From Phyto melanocephala (lineage: Eukaryota > Arthropoda > Insecta > Diptera > Rhinophoridae): a stretch of DNA of 64,000 nucleotides. The notes under the pieces are model-generated. The model saw only the letters and a program-made list of their open reading frames with translations, did not search any database and was not told the DNA's origin. Numbering within the stretch: position 1 is the stretch's first letter; each line of letters opens with the position of its first letter. The DNA is taken from assembly GCA_941918925.1 (NCBI GenBank), contig OW799233.1, positions 48,259,341 to 48,323,340 of the forward strand, read 5' to 3'. Positions 11,808-22,439 of this stretch are shown one piece after another. The translations under genes were made by a program, and so were the position numbers.

Positions 11808-11812
11808 ACTAT
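11808..11812. repeat. 5-bp target-site duplication ACTAT (left)
   Basis: ACTAT precedes the 5' LTR and is repeated at 16534-16538 directly after the 3' LTR, as expected for Ty3/Gypsy integration. Confidence 0.9.
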
Positions 11813-12060
11813 TGTAATGTATTTATTACTAGATGGCAATCCTTTTTATGTTTGCATATTTTTAGTACGTATCCAATTCTTAATAACAGTTATATTTTAT
11901 GTACCTTTTGTTAAATGCATATAGAATATACTAATTCATTCTCTATAACGTTTTACTTGTTGAACAGGCATTCATATTAAAATTTAAATAAATAGTAATT
12001 AATTTGTATATTGAAAATATTAAATATACGCGTGTTTCATTTGTACGTAAAGATACAACA
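11813..12060 (+). repeat. 5' LTR
   Basis: 248 bp, begins TGTAATG and ends ACAACA. Identical by eye to 16286-16533. Confidence 0.93.
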
Positions 12061-12062
12061 AT

Positions 12063-12075
12063 TGGCGACGAGGTG
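12063..12075 (+). promoter_or_regulatory. Primer-binding site, likely tRNA-Ser
   Basis: TGGCGACGAGG starts two bases after the LTR. It is complementary to the 3' end expected for a tRNA-Ser(GCU) whose acceptor stem begins GACGAGG (recalled sequence). Mag elements are known to use tRNA-Ser, which fits. Confidence 0.65.
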
Positions 12076-12155
12076 AAAAAAAAAAAAAAAAGAATTACTA
12101 TCAGCATAAATAATTGAATAAAAGTAACAATTTTTTTTGTACATAACCTTGCAAA

Positions 12156-15100
12156 ATGGACGCTCAAGTGAAGACATTGTTGGAAGCCATTACAAGAATG
12201 ACGACGGCAATGCAAGTGCAACAACAGGCATCAAATGCTGGTACTACTAGTGTCAACATAGTTTCAAATTTCGACGCATTTGATCCAAAATCAGAGTCGT
12301 TTAAAACGTATAAGGAGCGCCTGGAAATACATTTCCAAATAAAGAAAATTTTTCAAGATAAAGATATGTGTGCAAAGTTGTTGTTACAGTACATGGGCTC
12401 ATCAACGTACACATTACTAACAACATTGGTAGCACCTAAAAGCGTGGCCGACCTAAAATATGATGAAATTGTTTTAAAATTGGAAAAACATTTTTGCCCC
12501 AAAAAGAACGTTTTGGTTGAGCAGCATAAATTTCTGTGCGAAATTCAAAATGATAGCCAGTCAATAACAGATTTTGTTGCAATATTACGAAAGAGATCGA
12601 CTGAGTGTGATTTTGTGTGTGAGTGCAGGAAGTCAATTGCAGATATTTTCCTAAGATCGCAATTCATCAGGGGTTTACGTGATGGTTATATTCGAGAGCA
12701 GTTGTTACAAAAGCCAGAATTAAAATTTTCTGAAATTGTGGAAAAAGCAAAAACACTTGAAGCAGCGAAAATAGACAGCAAGGCCATTTCAAATAATTCA
12801 ACGGGTTCAACAAGTGATATACTACAAGTGCGTCATCAACATAACAATGAAAGGGGAAGAAATCGAAGTCGTAGCGTATCCAGAAATAAAACACCAAAAT
12901 CATCATCGAGAATCAATTACAGTGACCTAGGCATAGAAGGGTTGTGCCTCAGATGTGGCCGTGCCAATCATATGGCAAATGATTGTACAGTAAACAGGAA
13001 CAACCTGAAATGTAAATCATGCGGTAAAGTTGGTCACGTTAAGCAAGTTTGTATAAAACACAAAATGAAACAAAGCAAATCCAACAACAACAACAACGCT
13101 ACTGCAAATTCAATCGAAACTTTTACAACGGCGGAAAACTTTTTTGGAGTAAACCAAATCATCGATATTTATGACAACAATACAGTGCAGTTGCCAAATA
13201 AAGACGCCGAAAAATTTTACGCAAATATTTATATTGAAGGGAAGCAACAAAAGTTCGAAGTTGATTCGGGGGCCGGTTATACGTTGATACCGGAAAACGA
13301 ATTTAATAAATTAAATATAGATACAAAAATAAGAAAGTCAAACATAGCTTTTCGATCGTATACGGGTGATGTGTTTGTACCATTGGGTGTCGCAGACGTA
13401 AACGTTAAGTACAAAAACAGAACATCAAATGAAGAACTGTATGTAGTGTCTGCAAATCGTTCAGCTCTTTTAGGAAGGGTATGGATTCGTCATTTAAGGA
13501 TAAATTTATCAGATGGCGATCAACGTGAACAACATACAAATAATGATGTTGGTAAAATTAATTCAATTTCGGATTTACAGCTACAATTTCCAAGCATTTT
13601 TGAAGAAAAAGTAGGGTGTATTCCTGACTTGATATGCAGTCTAAAATTACATGATGGTGCTAAACCTGTGTTTTTGAAGGAAAGGCAGGTACCTTTTGCA
13701 TTACGCGAAAAAGTTGAACGTGAGCTGGATAGCTTGGAGAAGAACGGTATTATTACCAAAGTGAATACCAGCAATTGGGGTTCACCATTGGTGGTAATTC
13801 CTAAACCGGACGGGAGTGTTCGGTTGTGTGTCGACTACAAAGTGGCAGTAAATCCTCAGCTAGAGGCGGCGCACTACCCTATAAAAAGAATCGATGAAAT
13901 TTTCAACAATCTAAAGAACGCAAAATATTTCTGTAAGCTGGACTTATATAAGGCGTATTTACACGTTTTGGTAGATGATGACAGCAAACAAATTCAGACA
14001 ATTTCTACACACAGAGGTACGTATCAAATGAATAGACTTTCATTCGGAATTAAAACTGCTCCAAGTGAGTTTAATCGTATTTTAGATCAGATTCTAGAAG
14101 GACTCGAAGGTACAATTTCATACTTTGATGATATCATCATACATGGGTCAACATTAGAAGAATGCGAACATCGTCTCATAAAGTGTTTTGAAAGGCTAAA
14201 CAAATACAATTTACATATCAACAAGAACAAGTGCGAGTATTTTAAGGAGCAAGTCAAATACCTTGGCTATGTCGTAAGCAACAACAAAATTTCGAAATGT
14301 CCCGAAAAAGTACGAGCGATAGTGGATCTGCCACGACCACAAAATATAGAAGATACGAGAAGATTTCTAGGGATGATAACCTACTATTCAAAATTTTTAC
14401 CAGATGTGTCGACGCTTACTTTTCCATTACGTCAAATATTAGAGAAAAATAGAAAATTCAACTGGACAGCTAAATGTGAAAAAGCTTTTAAAAACCTCAA
14501 AGAAGAAATTTTGAAGGATAGGGTTTTGGTACCCTATAACCAATCCTTACCGGTAACGTTAGCGTGTGACGCAAGTCCAACGGGTATTGCTGCTGTATTG
14601 TCGCATATAGTCGATGGGGAGGAACGTCCTATTTCATTTATTTCTCGAGCATTAACGAAGGCAGAACAAAATTACAGTCAACTCGACAGGGAGGCCTTGG
14701 CAATCATCTTTGCTGTTGATAAATTTTTTATATATCTTCATGGAAGAGAATTTACGTTATTAACAGATAATCGACCACTGTCTAGAATATTTCATCAAAA
14801 TGCTAAGACACCAGCTATGACTTCAGCAAGATTGCTTCGATATGCTTCTTTTCTACAAGGTTTCAACTATAAAATAGAACATCGTAAAGCTGAAAACAAC
14901 GTTAACGCGGACTGCTTGTCTAGAGCATCAATCAACGATACACCACATTTTAAACATTTTTTGGATGAAGAGGTACGAGTAATTCAAGAGCAAATCATCA
15001 ATCAAATTTCAACATTTTCAATTAACGCTACAACCATTGCAAAAGAAACGGATCTTGACGTAGAACTTTCAAAATTAAAAGCAGATTTGTTAAAAGGTGA

Positions 15101-16274
15101 AAATTTCGACTGCAATTATTCAATTCAAGATGGCGTCTTATTCAAGGGTGATCGTGTTATTATACCAACAAAGTTACGTGAAGAAGTTTTAAAAGAATTA
15201 CATCATACACACATTGGTGTTGTAAAAATGAAACAATTAGCTCGGAAGTATTGCTTTTGGAAAGGGATTGATTCTGATATAGAGCGTTTGGTAAAATCGT
15301 GTTCCAGTTGTGCTAAAGTGAGGAAAGATCCACCGAAGGTTATTACTCATCACTGGGAGGAGCCAAATGAAAATTTCCAAAGGGTTCATATAGACTATGC
15401 CGGACCATTTCAAAACCACCATTTTTTGGTGTTAGTAGATGCTAAGTCAAAATGGCCAGAAATTCGGTTGATAAAAGATGCTCCAACTTCTGAGAAAACA
15501 ATCACACTATTGCAAGACATTTTTTCTACACATGGCCTTCCTCAAATCATCGTTTCGGATAACGCAACAATTTTTCAAAGTGCAATGTTTAAAGAATACT
15601 GTAGTAAAAACGGGATCATTCAAAAATTTATAGCTCCTGGTCATCCAGCTACAAATGGACTAGCTGAAAGATACGTGCAGATTTTAAAAACTAAATTAAA
15701 AGCGATGGAAAATGATATTTTACCGTTAAATATCAAAATACAAGAAATTCTTTTTCGGTATAGAGCTACTCCGCACGCAAATGGTCAAACTCCATCACAA
15801 TTATATCTTGGTAGAGATTTAAGAATCAAATTGGATGCCATGCGCCCTGTTAAGGAAATCAAATCAACTTTGCGTTCACCTGTGGTTCGTAATATTAGCG
15901 TAGGAGATAGGGTGCAAGTTCGCTGGTTTGAAAAAAACAAGCCAATCTGGAAATTTGGTACAGTAAAATCCAAATTTGGTCAACTTCATTACCAAGTAAT
16001 ACTCGATAATGGTTATGAACTTAAACGTCATATTAATCAACTATATAAATCAAATGTTGAAGTACCGAAAAAGTCCGTTACATTTGCGGAACCACCCGTA
16101 AAACAAAAACCAAATTTAGATGAAGTTCGCATCGAACATAGAGTTACTAATCCAGTGATTCAACCAATACCACCTGAAGAATCTCAGCTGATAGCAACGC
16201 CGGAGGGGAGCTTAAGAAGATCAACTCGTGTAAGAAGACCTCCAACTCATTTAGAGGGCCACGTTTGCTATTAA
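12156..16274 (+). CDS. Gag-Pol polyprotein of Mag-like retrotransposon
   Basis: 1372 residues in one frame from an ATG that follows the leader. Gag occupies the first ~330 residues and ends with two CCHC knuckles (first Cys 264 and 286). The protease has DSGA at 370-373. Reverse transcriptase follows, with YFDD at 656-659 supplying two catalytic Asp. The RNase H motif ACDAS has D805. Integrase has an HHCC zinc region (His near 1016, C1049, C1052) and the triad D1080, D1135, E1171, i.e. D-x54-D-x35-E. The C-terminal ~130 residues are basic and proline-rich. There is no frameshift between Gag and Pol, so Pol is made at the same level as Gag unless processing regulates it. There is no envelope. 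All catalytic residues are in place, so this copy may be able to transpose. Confidence 0.93.
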   Translation: MDAQVKTLLEAITRMTTAMQVQQQASNAGTTSVNIVSNFDAFDPKSESFKTYKERLEIHFQIKKIFQDKDMCAKLLLQYMGSSTYTLLTTLVAPKSVADLKYDEIVLKLEKHFCPKKNVLVEQHKFLCEIQNDSQSITDFVAILRKRSTECDFVCECRKSIADIFLRSQFIRGLRDGYIREQLLQKPELKFSEIVEKAKTLEAAKIDSKAISNNSTGSTSDILQVRHQHNNERGRNRSRSVSRNKTPKSSSRINYSDLGIEGLCLRCGRANHMANDCTVNRNNLKCKSCGKVGHVKQVCIKHKMKQSKSNNNNNATANSIETFTTAENFFGVNQIIDIYDNNTVQLPNKDAEKFYANIYIEGKQQKFEVDSGAGYTLIPENEFNKLNIDTKIRKSNIAFRSYTGDVFVPLGVADVNVKYKNRTSNEELYVVSANRSALLGRVWIRHLRINLSDGDQREQHTNNDVGKINSISDLQLQFPSIFEEKVGCIPDLICSLKLHDGAKPVFLKERQVPFALREKVERELDSLEKNGIITKVNTSNWGSPLVVIPKPDGSVRLCVDYKVAVNPQLEAAHYPIKRIDEIFNNLKNAKYFCKLDLYKAYLHVLVDDDSKQIQTISTHRGTYQMNRLSFGIKTAPSEFNRILDQILEGLEGTISYFDDIIIHGSTLEECEHRLIKCFERLNKYNLHINKNKCEYFKEQVKYLGYVVSNNKISKCPEKVRAIVDLPRPQNIEDTRRFLGMITYYSKFLPDVSTLTFPLRQILEKNRKFNWTAKCEKAFKNLKEEILKDRVLVPYNQSLPVTLACDASPTGIAAVLSHIVDGEERPISFISRALTKAEQNYSQLDREALAIIFAVDKFFIYLHGREFTLLTDNRPLSRIFHQNAKTPAMTSARLLRYASFLQGFNYKIEHRKAENNVNADCLSRASINDTPHFKHFLDEEVRVIQEQIINQISTFSINATTIAKETDLDVELSKLKADLLKGENFDCNYSIQDGVLFKGDRVIIPTKLREEVLKELHHTHIGVVKMKQLARKYCFWKGIDSDIERLVKSCSSCAKVRKDPPKVITHHWEEPNENFQRVHIDYAGPFQNHHFLVLVDAKSKWPEIRLIKDAPTSEKTITLLQDIFSTHGLPQIIVSDNATIFQSAMFKEYCSKNGIIQKFIAPGHPATNGLAERYVQILKTKLKAMENDILPLNIKIQEILFRYRATPHANGQTPSQLYLGRDLRIKLDAMRPVKEIKSTLRSPVVRNISVGDRVQVRWFEKNKPIWKFGTVKSKFGQLHYQVILDNGYELKRHINQLYKSNVEVPKKSVTFAEPPVKQKPNLDEVRIEHRVTNPVIQPIPPEESQLIATPEGSLRRSTRVRRPPTHLEGHVCY

Positions 16275-16285
16275 GCGTGGGAGAT
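16275..16285 (+). promoter_or_regulatory. Polypurine-tract-like site
   Basis: GCGTGGGAGA lies just upstream of the 3' LTR, where plus-strand priming should occur. It is short and interrupted by a T, as is common in Mag-like elements. Confidence 0.5.
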
Positions 16286-16533
16286 TGTAATGTATTTATT
16301 ACTAGATGGCAATCCTTTTTATGTTTGCATATTTTTAGTACGTATCCAATTCTTAATAACAGTTATATTTTATGTACCTTTTGTTAAATGCATATAGAAT
16401 ATACTAATTCATTCTCTATAACGTTTTACTTGTTGAACAGGCATTCATATTAAAATTTAAATAAATAGTAATTAATTTGTATATTGAAAATATTAAATAT
16501 ACGCGTGTTTCATTTGTACGTAAAGATACAACA
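16286..16533 (+). repeat. 3' LTR
   Basis: 248 bp, same ends and sequence as the 5' LTR, followed by the ACTAT duplication. Confidence 0.93.
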
Positions 16534-16773
16534 ACTATTGATTTAAAAATCATGGAAAATACTTTTAGTATTCACTTTGAACTTATGAAAAATGTTTATA
16601 AGTGCAATTTTTCGTAGGTAAATATTAATAAAAAAAATATATGTATGTATGTATGTACGTCTCTATAAAACAATTTATAACACTGTCTTTTCTTTAGTAA
16701 TTAATATGTCCCAGATGTTAACTGAAAACAAATACGATTTATTAAAAAACATTTAAAGTTTCGTCACCAATTA

Positions 16774-17606
16774 CACTGTGCTAGTTGAAAAAACAGACAA
16801 GCCGGGCACCTAGCGTTTTAACATAATTCGGGTACGCTAAATCCAGTGGTGCCCTCGGTTTTTTAAGATTGGCTCTGGTTTTCGAGATATACCGTTATTT
16901 CGAAAATGGAGGAGGTTGCACCACATATGTTCGCGTAACTCAAAAACGCTTTAGCTTATTCCAAAAACTTAAAAAATCGAAATTCCGCAATAAAATTTCC
17001 TTTAAGAAAAGTAAAATTTCTTTCTAATATCCGTAGTCATTTTAGAAAAATAATTTTTTTATCAAAATTTCGAAATTTTTGTTTTTAAAAATTCATAAAA
17101 AATTAAAAAATGCAGCTAGGCTTCTAATTTTTTGCAAACATTTAAAAAACAAAGCTGCTAACAAAACAAGCCATAAATGATTAAAATCTGTTAGCAACTT
17201 TTGATTTTATTCACAAAAGTCGACAAATTTTAATTAATCTAAGAATTTCATAAAACGCAACATTTGTATTGGGGCCCCCCTAAGGGATGGTGATAAAGGG
17301 AAAGTATAATTTAAGAAAATGTTAAGAACAAAAAACAATGAAGGTCGGTCATACATTTTATCCCCCTAGGAGTGAATCCTAGGCCTTAGAAACAAATGTT
17401 GGGAATGAAAAATAAAGTTGCGCTGGTCATAAATTTGGCCCGTTTAGGGGTATCTCAGGCGCTGCAGGTGCAAAATTTAAGGCTAGGGTTCTACGCATAT
17501 AAAAAAATTTTAAATTAGTGACATGTAGCAAAACTGCTTTTAAGCTACTTTTGGAAGAATCAATAAATAAGCGCCAATCTCCAGGATTATATTCATTTTG
17601 CATTGT
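16774..17606 (+). repeat. Left inverted arm of second foldback element
   Basis: Pairs with 18591-19457 with scattered substitutions and small indels. The innermost ~170 bases are transposase coding sequence, present in both arms in opposite orientation. Confidence 0.85.
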
Positions 17607-18295
17607 TAAAACCAATCCGCGGATGTCAGTACAATACGCAATAGAATTATTCTCAATAGATTTAAAAAAAAGTCGTAAATCGTCTATGGCGATGGATAGC
17701 CCCGTATGTTTGTACACCTGGTGCTAAAATATTAGCTCGTTTTAACTCTTTTGCCAAGAGAATGCTCTGTCTTTGAGATAATTTTAGACGCCGTACCATT
17801 ATATCCAGACGATCTTGCGTGATTTCATTGTGACTGCATGGAACCGTGATGCATGACGGTTGATACATTGAAGTAGCTGGTCCACCCGCTTCAACAGAAT
17901 GAAGTATTGAGGAAATATATTCTGTTGGTATATGGCTATCCGGAACAGGAATTTCATCAGAATGTATAAGATATATAAGTAATTTTTCTTCTGTTCATAC
18001 CCGCTGTATAATTTATGCACGCATAACACTCATCTTCAACATGAACTATGGGATCTCTCGAAATCATTGGAACACCAAATGGCATGGTGTCTCCATTTTT
18101 TCCCTACTTACTTAAATGGTAAATGCAGTGTGTACACACTTTTGATGATGTCCAACTCTTACCATATATAACACTTAAAGAAAAATGTGATTCATACAAG
18201 GTACTTGTTTCAGTAGTGATTTTACGGCGACTTGGTATATTTTTATATTTCCCACACACATAACAAAAGTAATTAAACTTTTTACACGGCCCCAT
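17427..18295 (-). pseudogene. Broken transposase-like gene (N-terminal half)
   Basis: Aligns in order with the intact protein at 5609-7328. An ATG at 18295 opens a Cys-rich first exon (C-x2-C ... C-x2-C, stop near 18104). Around 18085 is a FGVPMISRDP block matching the second exon start, and then a C-x2-C motif. Around 17800 is LSQRQSILLAKEL, and near 17600 GDWRLFIDSS with the putative first catalytic Asp. Homology stops just after AVLLHV (about 17510), and the frame ends in arm sequence. Several frame changes separate the blocks (for example around 17700). The domains holding the second and third acidic residues are absent. It diverges strongly from the 5609-7328 protein, so the two elements are different families. 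Confidence 0.7.
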
Positions 18296-18590
18296 CTTAG
18301 ATATTTCAATATAACTGCTTAGATACAAGACTGTCAGAGGCTTTAAAATTCACTAATCACTTTCGCAAGCACTTTCCATATGACAGTGAATGGGTTGAGG
18401 AACTCTTATTTATACTGTAATTGTTTTAATCAAAGTACTAGTCGCATGTTTTGTAAAAAAAAAGCAAGGACGAATAATATTTCTACGGTTTCCAGGTGTA
18501 GATTTTATTGCCAATAACTTGAAATCACAGGTAATTCAAAAATACTATGTTTTAATTTTTAATTCCAAGAACCATGCCAAATACCGTTGT

Positions 18591-19457
18591 ACAATGCAAA
18601 ATGAATGTAATCCTGGAGATTGGCGCTTATTTATTGATTCTTCCAAAAGTAGCTTAAAAGCAGTTTTGCTACATGTCACTAATTTAAAATTTTTTTATAC
18701 GCGTAGAACCCTAGCCTTAAATTTTGCACCTGCAGCGCCTGAGATACCCCTAAACGGGCCAAAGTTGACCAGCGCAACTTTATTTTTCATTCCCAACATT
18801 TGTTTCTAAGGCCTAGGATTCACTCCTAGGGGAATAAAATGTAAGACCGACCTTCATTGTTTTTTGTTCTTAACATTTTCTTAAATTATACTTTCCCTTT
18901 ATCACCATCCCTTAGGGGGGCTCCCATACAAATATTGCGTTTTATGAAATTCTTAAATTAATTAAAATTTGTCGACTTTTGTGAATAAAATCAAAAGTTG
19001 CTAACAGATTTTAATCATTTATGGCTTGTTTTGTTAGCAGCTTTGTTTTTTATATGTTTGCAAAAAATTAGAAGCCTAGCTGCATTTTTTAATTTTTTAT
19101 GAATTTTTAAAGAACAAAAATTTCGAAATTTTGATAAAAAATTAATTTTTTTTTCAAAAAAAAAAAATTATGTTTCTAAAACGACTGTGGATATTAGAAA
19201 GAAGTTTTACTTTTCCTAAAGGAAATTTTATTGCGGAATTTCGGTTTTTTAAGTTTTTTCAATAAGCTAAAGCGTTGTTGAGTTACGCTAACATATGTTG
19301 TGCAACCCCCTCCATTTTCGAAATAACGGTATATCTCAAAAACCAGAGCCAATCTTAAAAAACCGCGTGCACCACTGGATTTAGCGTACCCGAATTATGT
19401 TAAAACGCTAGGTGCCCAGCTTGTCACGAAAAAAAAGTGTCAATTTCATGCACAGTG
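18591..19457 (-). repeat. Right inverted arm of second foldback element
   Basis: Inverted partner of 16774-17606. The part nearest the loop (18591-18780) can be translated on the plus strand as the same GDWRLFIDSS...AVLLHV stretch that the left arm encodes on the minus strand. Confidence 0.85.
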
Positions 19458-19460
19458 TTA

Positions 19461-20690
19461 TTAGCTAATTATTTGTATAAACAACACAAAGTTACACATT
19501 TACAAATAAACAAACATTTAAATACTTGCACGAACAAATGGCTTCAATTATCTGCAATTAGTTTCCCTAATTTATAACATTTTTAAACTTGCAAATTGTT
19601 TTCATTAACCCCAGGCTAGGTGACAGTTCTAATCAAGCAAAAAAATGTTAGTATTTTTCAACTCAAGGCCTTCATCTGTTTAAATAAAGATTATTTCAAA
19701 AATAAATTTAAAAACTAACACATACAAGTATGTACGTCATTAAATGCTCTTTTGCCAAACAATGCAATAGTAATGAAAACAATAGTAAATTAAATAAATG
19801 CTTTGAACAAAAATTTGATTAGTTTTATGACATACAACTTATCAAAATAGGTTAACAAGCACACTGCACAACGATAGCCTGAACATGAAAGAACAAGGTT
19901 ATTAACAAAACGAACAATTTACCAAATTTACTAACGACACTCTGGAGATACAAATGCCCACAGTTAAGGATACGATCTGACCTTAATTGAGCAAAGAATT
20001 GAATTGAATTATTTAAAATCAGCAAAAGCTTGTGAATGTGTAATGTAGTTACGTAATTGTTTGAAAAAACTAAAGTTTATGCTTATTATAGGGTGTCTGC
20101 TCAGTCACAGCGAATTCAAATCGCAAACAATGGATAATCCCTGGTAATAAATCTCTTGAAACTTTTGCATAAAATTTTATTTAAGAATGATATTGTTAGA
20201 ATAGATTTACATGTGTTTACAGCTACTGATTTGTAGTTTGTTGTGTTGCCAGATTAGCTTAATGCAATTGCCACATTGTTAAATTAAAAATCGCAAAAAT
20301 AGAACACCTAAGTAATAGGATTAAATTGGTGTAGATGAATAGGTCTTGGGTTTTCAGAATCTACAGTTCTGCTTATTAATAAAGACATTCAAATGAAAAT
20401 GAGCTTTATCACTTATATTCAGATTTTCAATAAACTTGATTTCATTTCCGGCCAACTGAAATTTAACTGCAAAATTGAGACGTTGCCGATGATCTGTGGG
20501 TTTTAATTTCTGTATCAATTGCATCTAATATTTAAATATTTAGTAGAATTAGTATCTTTTTTTCCAAAAGCACCGCTACTAAAGATAGGTATTTTATGTT
20601 TCCATTTGCTTGCCTATAGGTCAAGGCTTCTAACGAAGTCTAATACCCTACCGAAGTCTAATAATACCGAAATGTCCATTGGCGTAATAA
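19461..20690. other. Non-coding stretch, nothing firm
   Basis: AT-rich and without a supported gene. The last ~200 bases (20500-20690) may be the 3' untranslated part of the LINE fragment that follows. Confidence 0.4.
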
Positions 20691-20694
20691 CACT

Positions 20695-21062
20695 ACACTC
20701 TACAAACCGTAATGCATGAATTTGTGCAGAGTGCCGGGTAATTTCAGAGGACGTGCTCTACGGTCTTATAATCCATATCCCAAAACTGGCAAGTCACTAC
20801 ATACGACCTTCCAGTTTTACTTAAATGGTATCTGAGATTGTAATATACAGTCAGAAAACCCGAAGAAGAGAAGTCCTTTAGATTTGGCTCTTGAGAGAAA
20901 TACGAACCTCTTCGCCTGACCTTGACGCTGAGCTAAGAAAAAAACACAACGTCCAGGAGGGCGCAAAGCTCTGGGCCAATCATTAGACGGTTTGCCCCAT
21001 AGTGTGCAAGACAGTCGGTACGGTGACTCTCGTAACCCGAAATCCAAAGCAGTGTAACACAA
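20695..21062 (-). pseudogene. Non-LTR retrotransposon C-terminal fragment
   Basis: On the minus strand the sequence reads TVYYNLRYHLSK...TCQFWDMDYKTVEHVL, ending at about 20740. This is the layout of the LINE pol C-terminal knuckle (YNL-x2-HL ... C-x2-C ... EH-x-L) with the second Cys replaced by Trp. The local GC content is higher than its surroundings. Stops and missing upstream domains show it is a dead 5'-truncated piece, from a lineage distinct from the 8440-9560 fragment. Confidence 0.55.
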
Positions 21063-21339
21063 TTAAGAAAGTTAATAAATTCCCATTACACAACATATTT
21101 AAAAAAAGCAAGTAAGAACACTGTATTCGATGAAACGTTAATTATTTCTACATTTAAAGTGATACTACTCTTTCTTTTTAACCAAAATATTGCATTTTTA
21201 CAGAAACTAAAAGGTATAATACATTACCTTAGTGTGGCACCTCCTACTTTTAAAATTATTTAATTAATTCTAAAATTAAACTTAGATAATCCATTACAGG
21301 TTTCCTTTTTTTTTCTTGTAAAATGTTTCTACATATAGA

Positions 21340-22243
21340 AATAATATAAATTTAAGATAAAGCGTTATATGGGAGGTAGACGTGTTACCTTAATTAATTG
21401 TAATTATGCTTAAACATATTGGTATAATTAAATTTACTAGAAAGCTATATATGCGAAATTTCATTATCTTATACATATAATTCTGTCAGTTTTATAAAAT
21501 TTTAAATTTTATTGACAGTAGATTACGTGAATAATAAATTGAACTCAGATATTTCAATATAAAGACCTTTATTCTTCCAAAATCTTTATTCATAGAGAAA
21601 TTATATGAATTTAAGATAAAGCGTTATATGGGAGGTGGGTGTAAAAATGGGCGTGTCACAAAGCCTTTGATCAAAAAGCTATGTTTGCAAAATTTCAAAA
21701 TCATATATCTAATTTTGTCAGATTTATTACGTTTTAAATTCTTAATATACCGAAAAATACACTGTGGGGTATAAATTTTAATCAATAACTCCATTCCTAA
21801 TGCATAGATTTAAGTACTTTTAAGGTATATATATTGTTTTTTACTCAGGAAATATATGTTATAAGTTTCATGACTCTACGTTAATGCGTTTGGACACAAT
21901 TGCATTCTATTCGATGTTGGAAGGACGTGGTTTTTTTACCTACTCTTGCATTACGAGGTATAACTCTCTTCCTAATATTCCGATTTAGCCCATTTTCAAT
22001 ACCAAACAAGCCTTGTGTATAAGAAAGATTCTAACAACATTTGAGCCGCCTAGCCTTTTTGGTCCTACCTCTGTCATGCTTTCAACAGACGGACATACGG
22101 ACGGACATAGCTAGATCGTCAAAAAATTAAACACTGATTCAGAAAATATATACTTTATGGGGTTTAAAAGGGATATTTCGATGTGTTACAAACGGAATGA
22201 CAAAATGATTATACCCCCACGATTTTTTTTGGTGGCGGGTATA
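21340..22243 (-). mobile_element. Type-B Helentron-like element, 5' part
   Basis: Ends at 22243 with GGTGGCGGGTATA, the type-B 5' terminus. It carries the type-B signature blocks: GACGGACATAC with GGACGGACATAGCTAG, ACTTTATGGGG, and one to two degenerate copies of the GTTATATGGGAGGTGGG tandem unit at 21366 and 21625. The 3' terminus with the hairpin is missing. Confidence 0.65.
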
Positions 22244-22249
22244 TTGAAA

Positions 22250-22387
22250 CCAGGGTATCAATTCTCGTTCTATGAAACTATGAAATGAAAAGTTTTTGTG
22301 TGTAATATCATATGGTGCCACCATACCCTTTGCTATACAAAAACTTTTCCATTTCACAGTTTCACAGAACGAGAATTGATACCCAGG
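22250..22387. repeat. Short palindromic foldback (about 138 bp)
   Basis: The two arms, about 50 bases each, begin CC(A/T)GGGTATCAATTCTCG and are inverted matches enclosing a ~38-base loop. It sits directly between two type-B fragments (ending 22243 and resuming at about 22388 with the ACTTTATGGGG block), so it is probably a tiny MITE inserted in or between them. Confidence 0.6.
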
Positions 22388-22439
22388 ACTCAGAAAATAT
22401 ATACTTTATGGGGTCTATGAGTGGCAAGTATAAAAAAAA

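Larger units (their letters stand above)
11813..16533 (+). mobile_element. Complete Mag-like Ty3/Gypsy LTR retrotransposon
   Basis: 4721 bp: two 248-bp LTRs (TGTAATG...ACAACA), a primer-binding site at 12063, one uninterrupted Gag-Pol frame and a perfect 5-bp duplication. The two LTRs read as identical base for base, implying recent insertion. Single-frame Gag-Pol, two CCHC knuckles, no envelope and an RT region resembling the K02A2.6-like proteins point to the Mag lineage; the clade call is from recollection of such sequences. Confidence 0.9.
16774..19457 (-). mobile_element. Second foldback element, internally deleted
   Basis: 2684 bp with inverted arms 16774-17606 and 18591-19457, each over 0.8 kb, enclosing a ~1-kb loop. 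The ends read CACTGTGC, flanked by TTA on both sides (16771-16773 and 19458-19460), the same flank as the element at 4848. The arm sequence is different, but the loop and inner arms encode a diverged version of the same transposase N-terminal half. The catalytic C-terminal half is missing, so it is non-autonomous. Confidence 0.8.
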
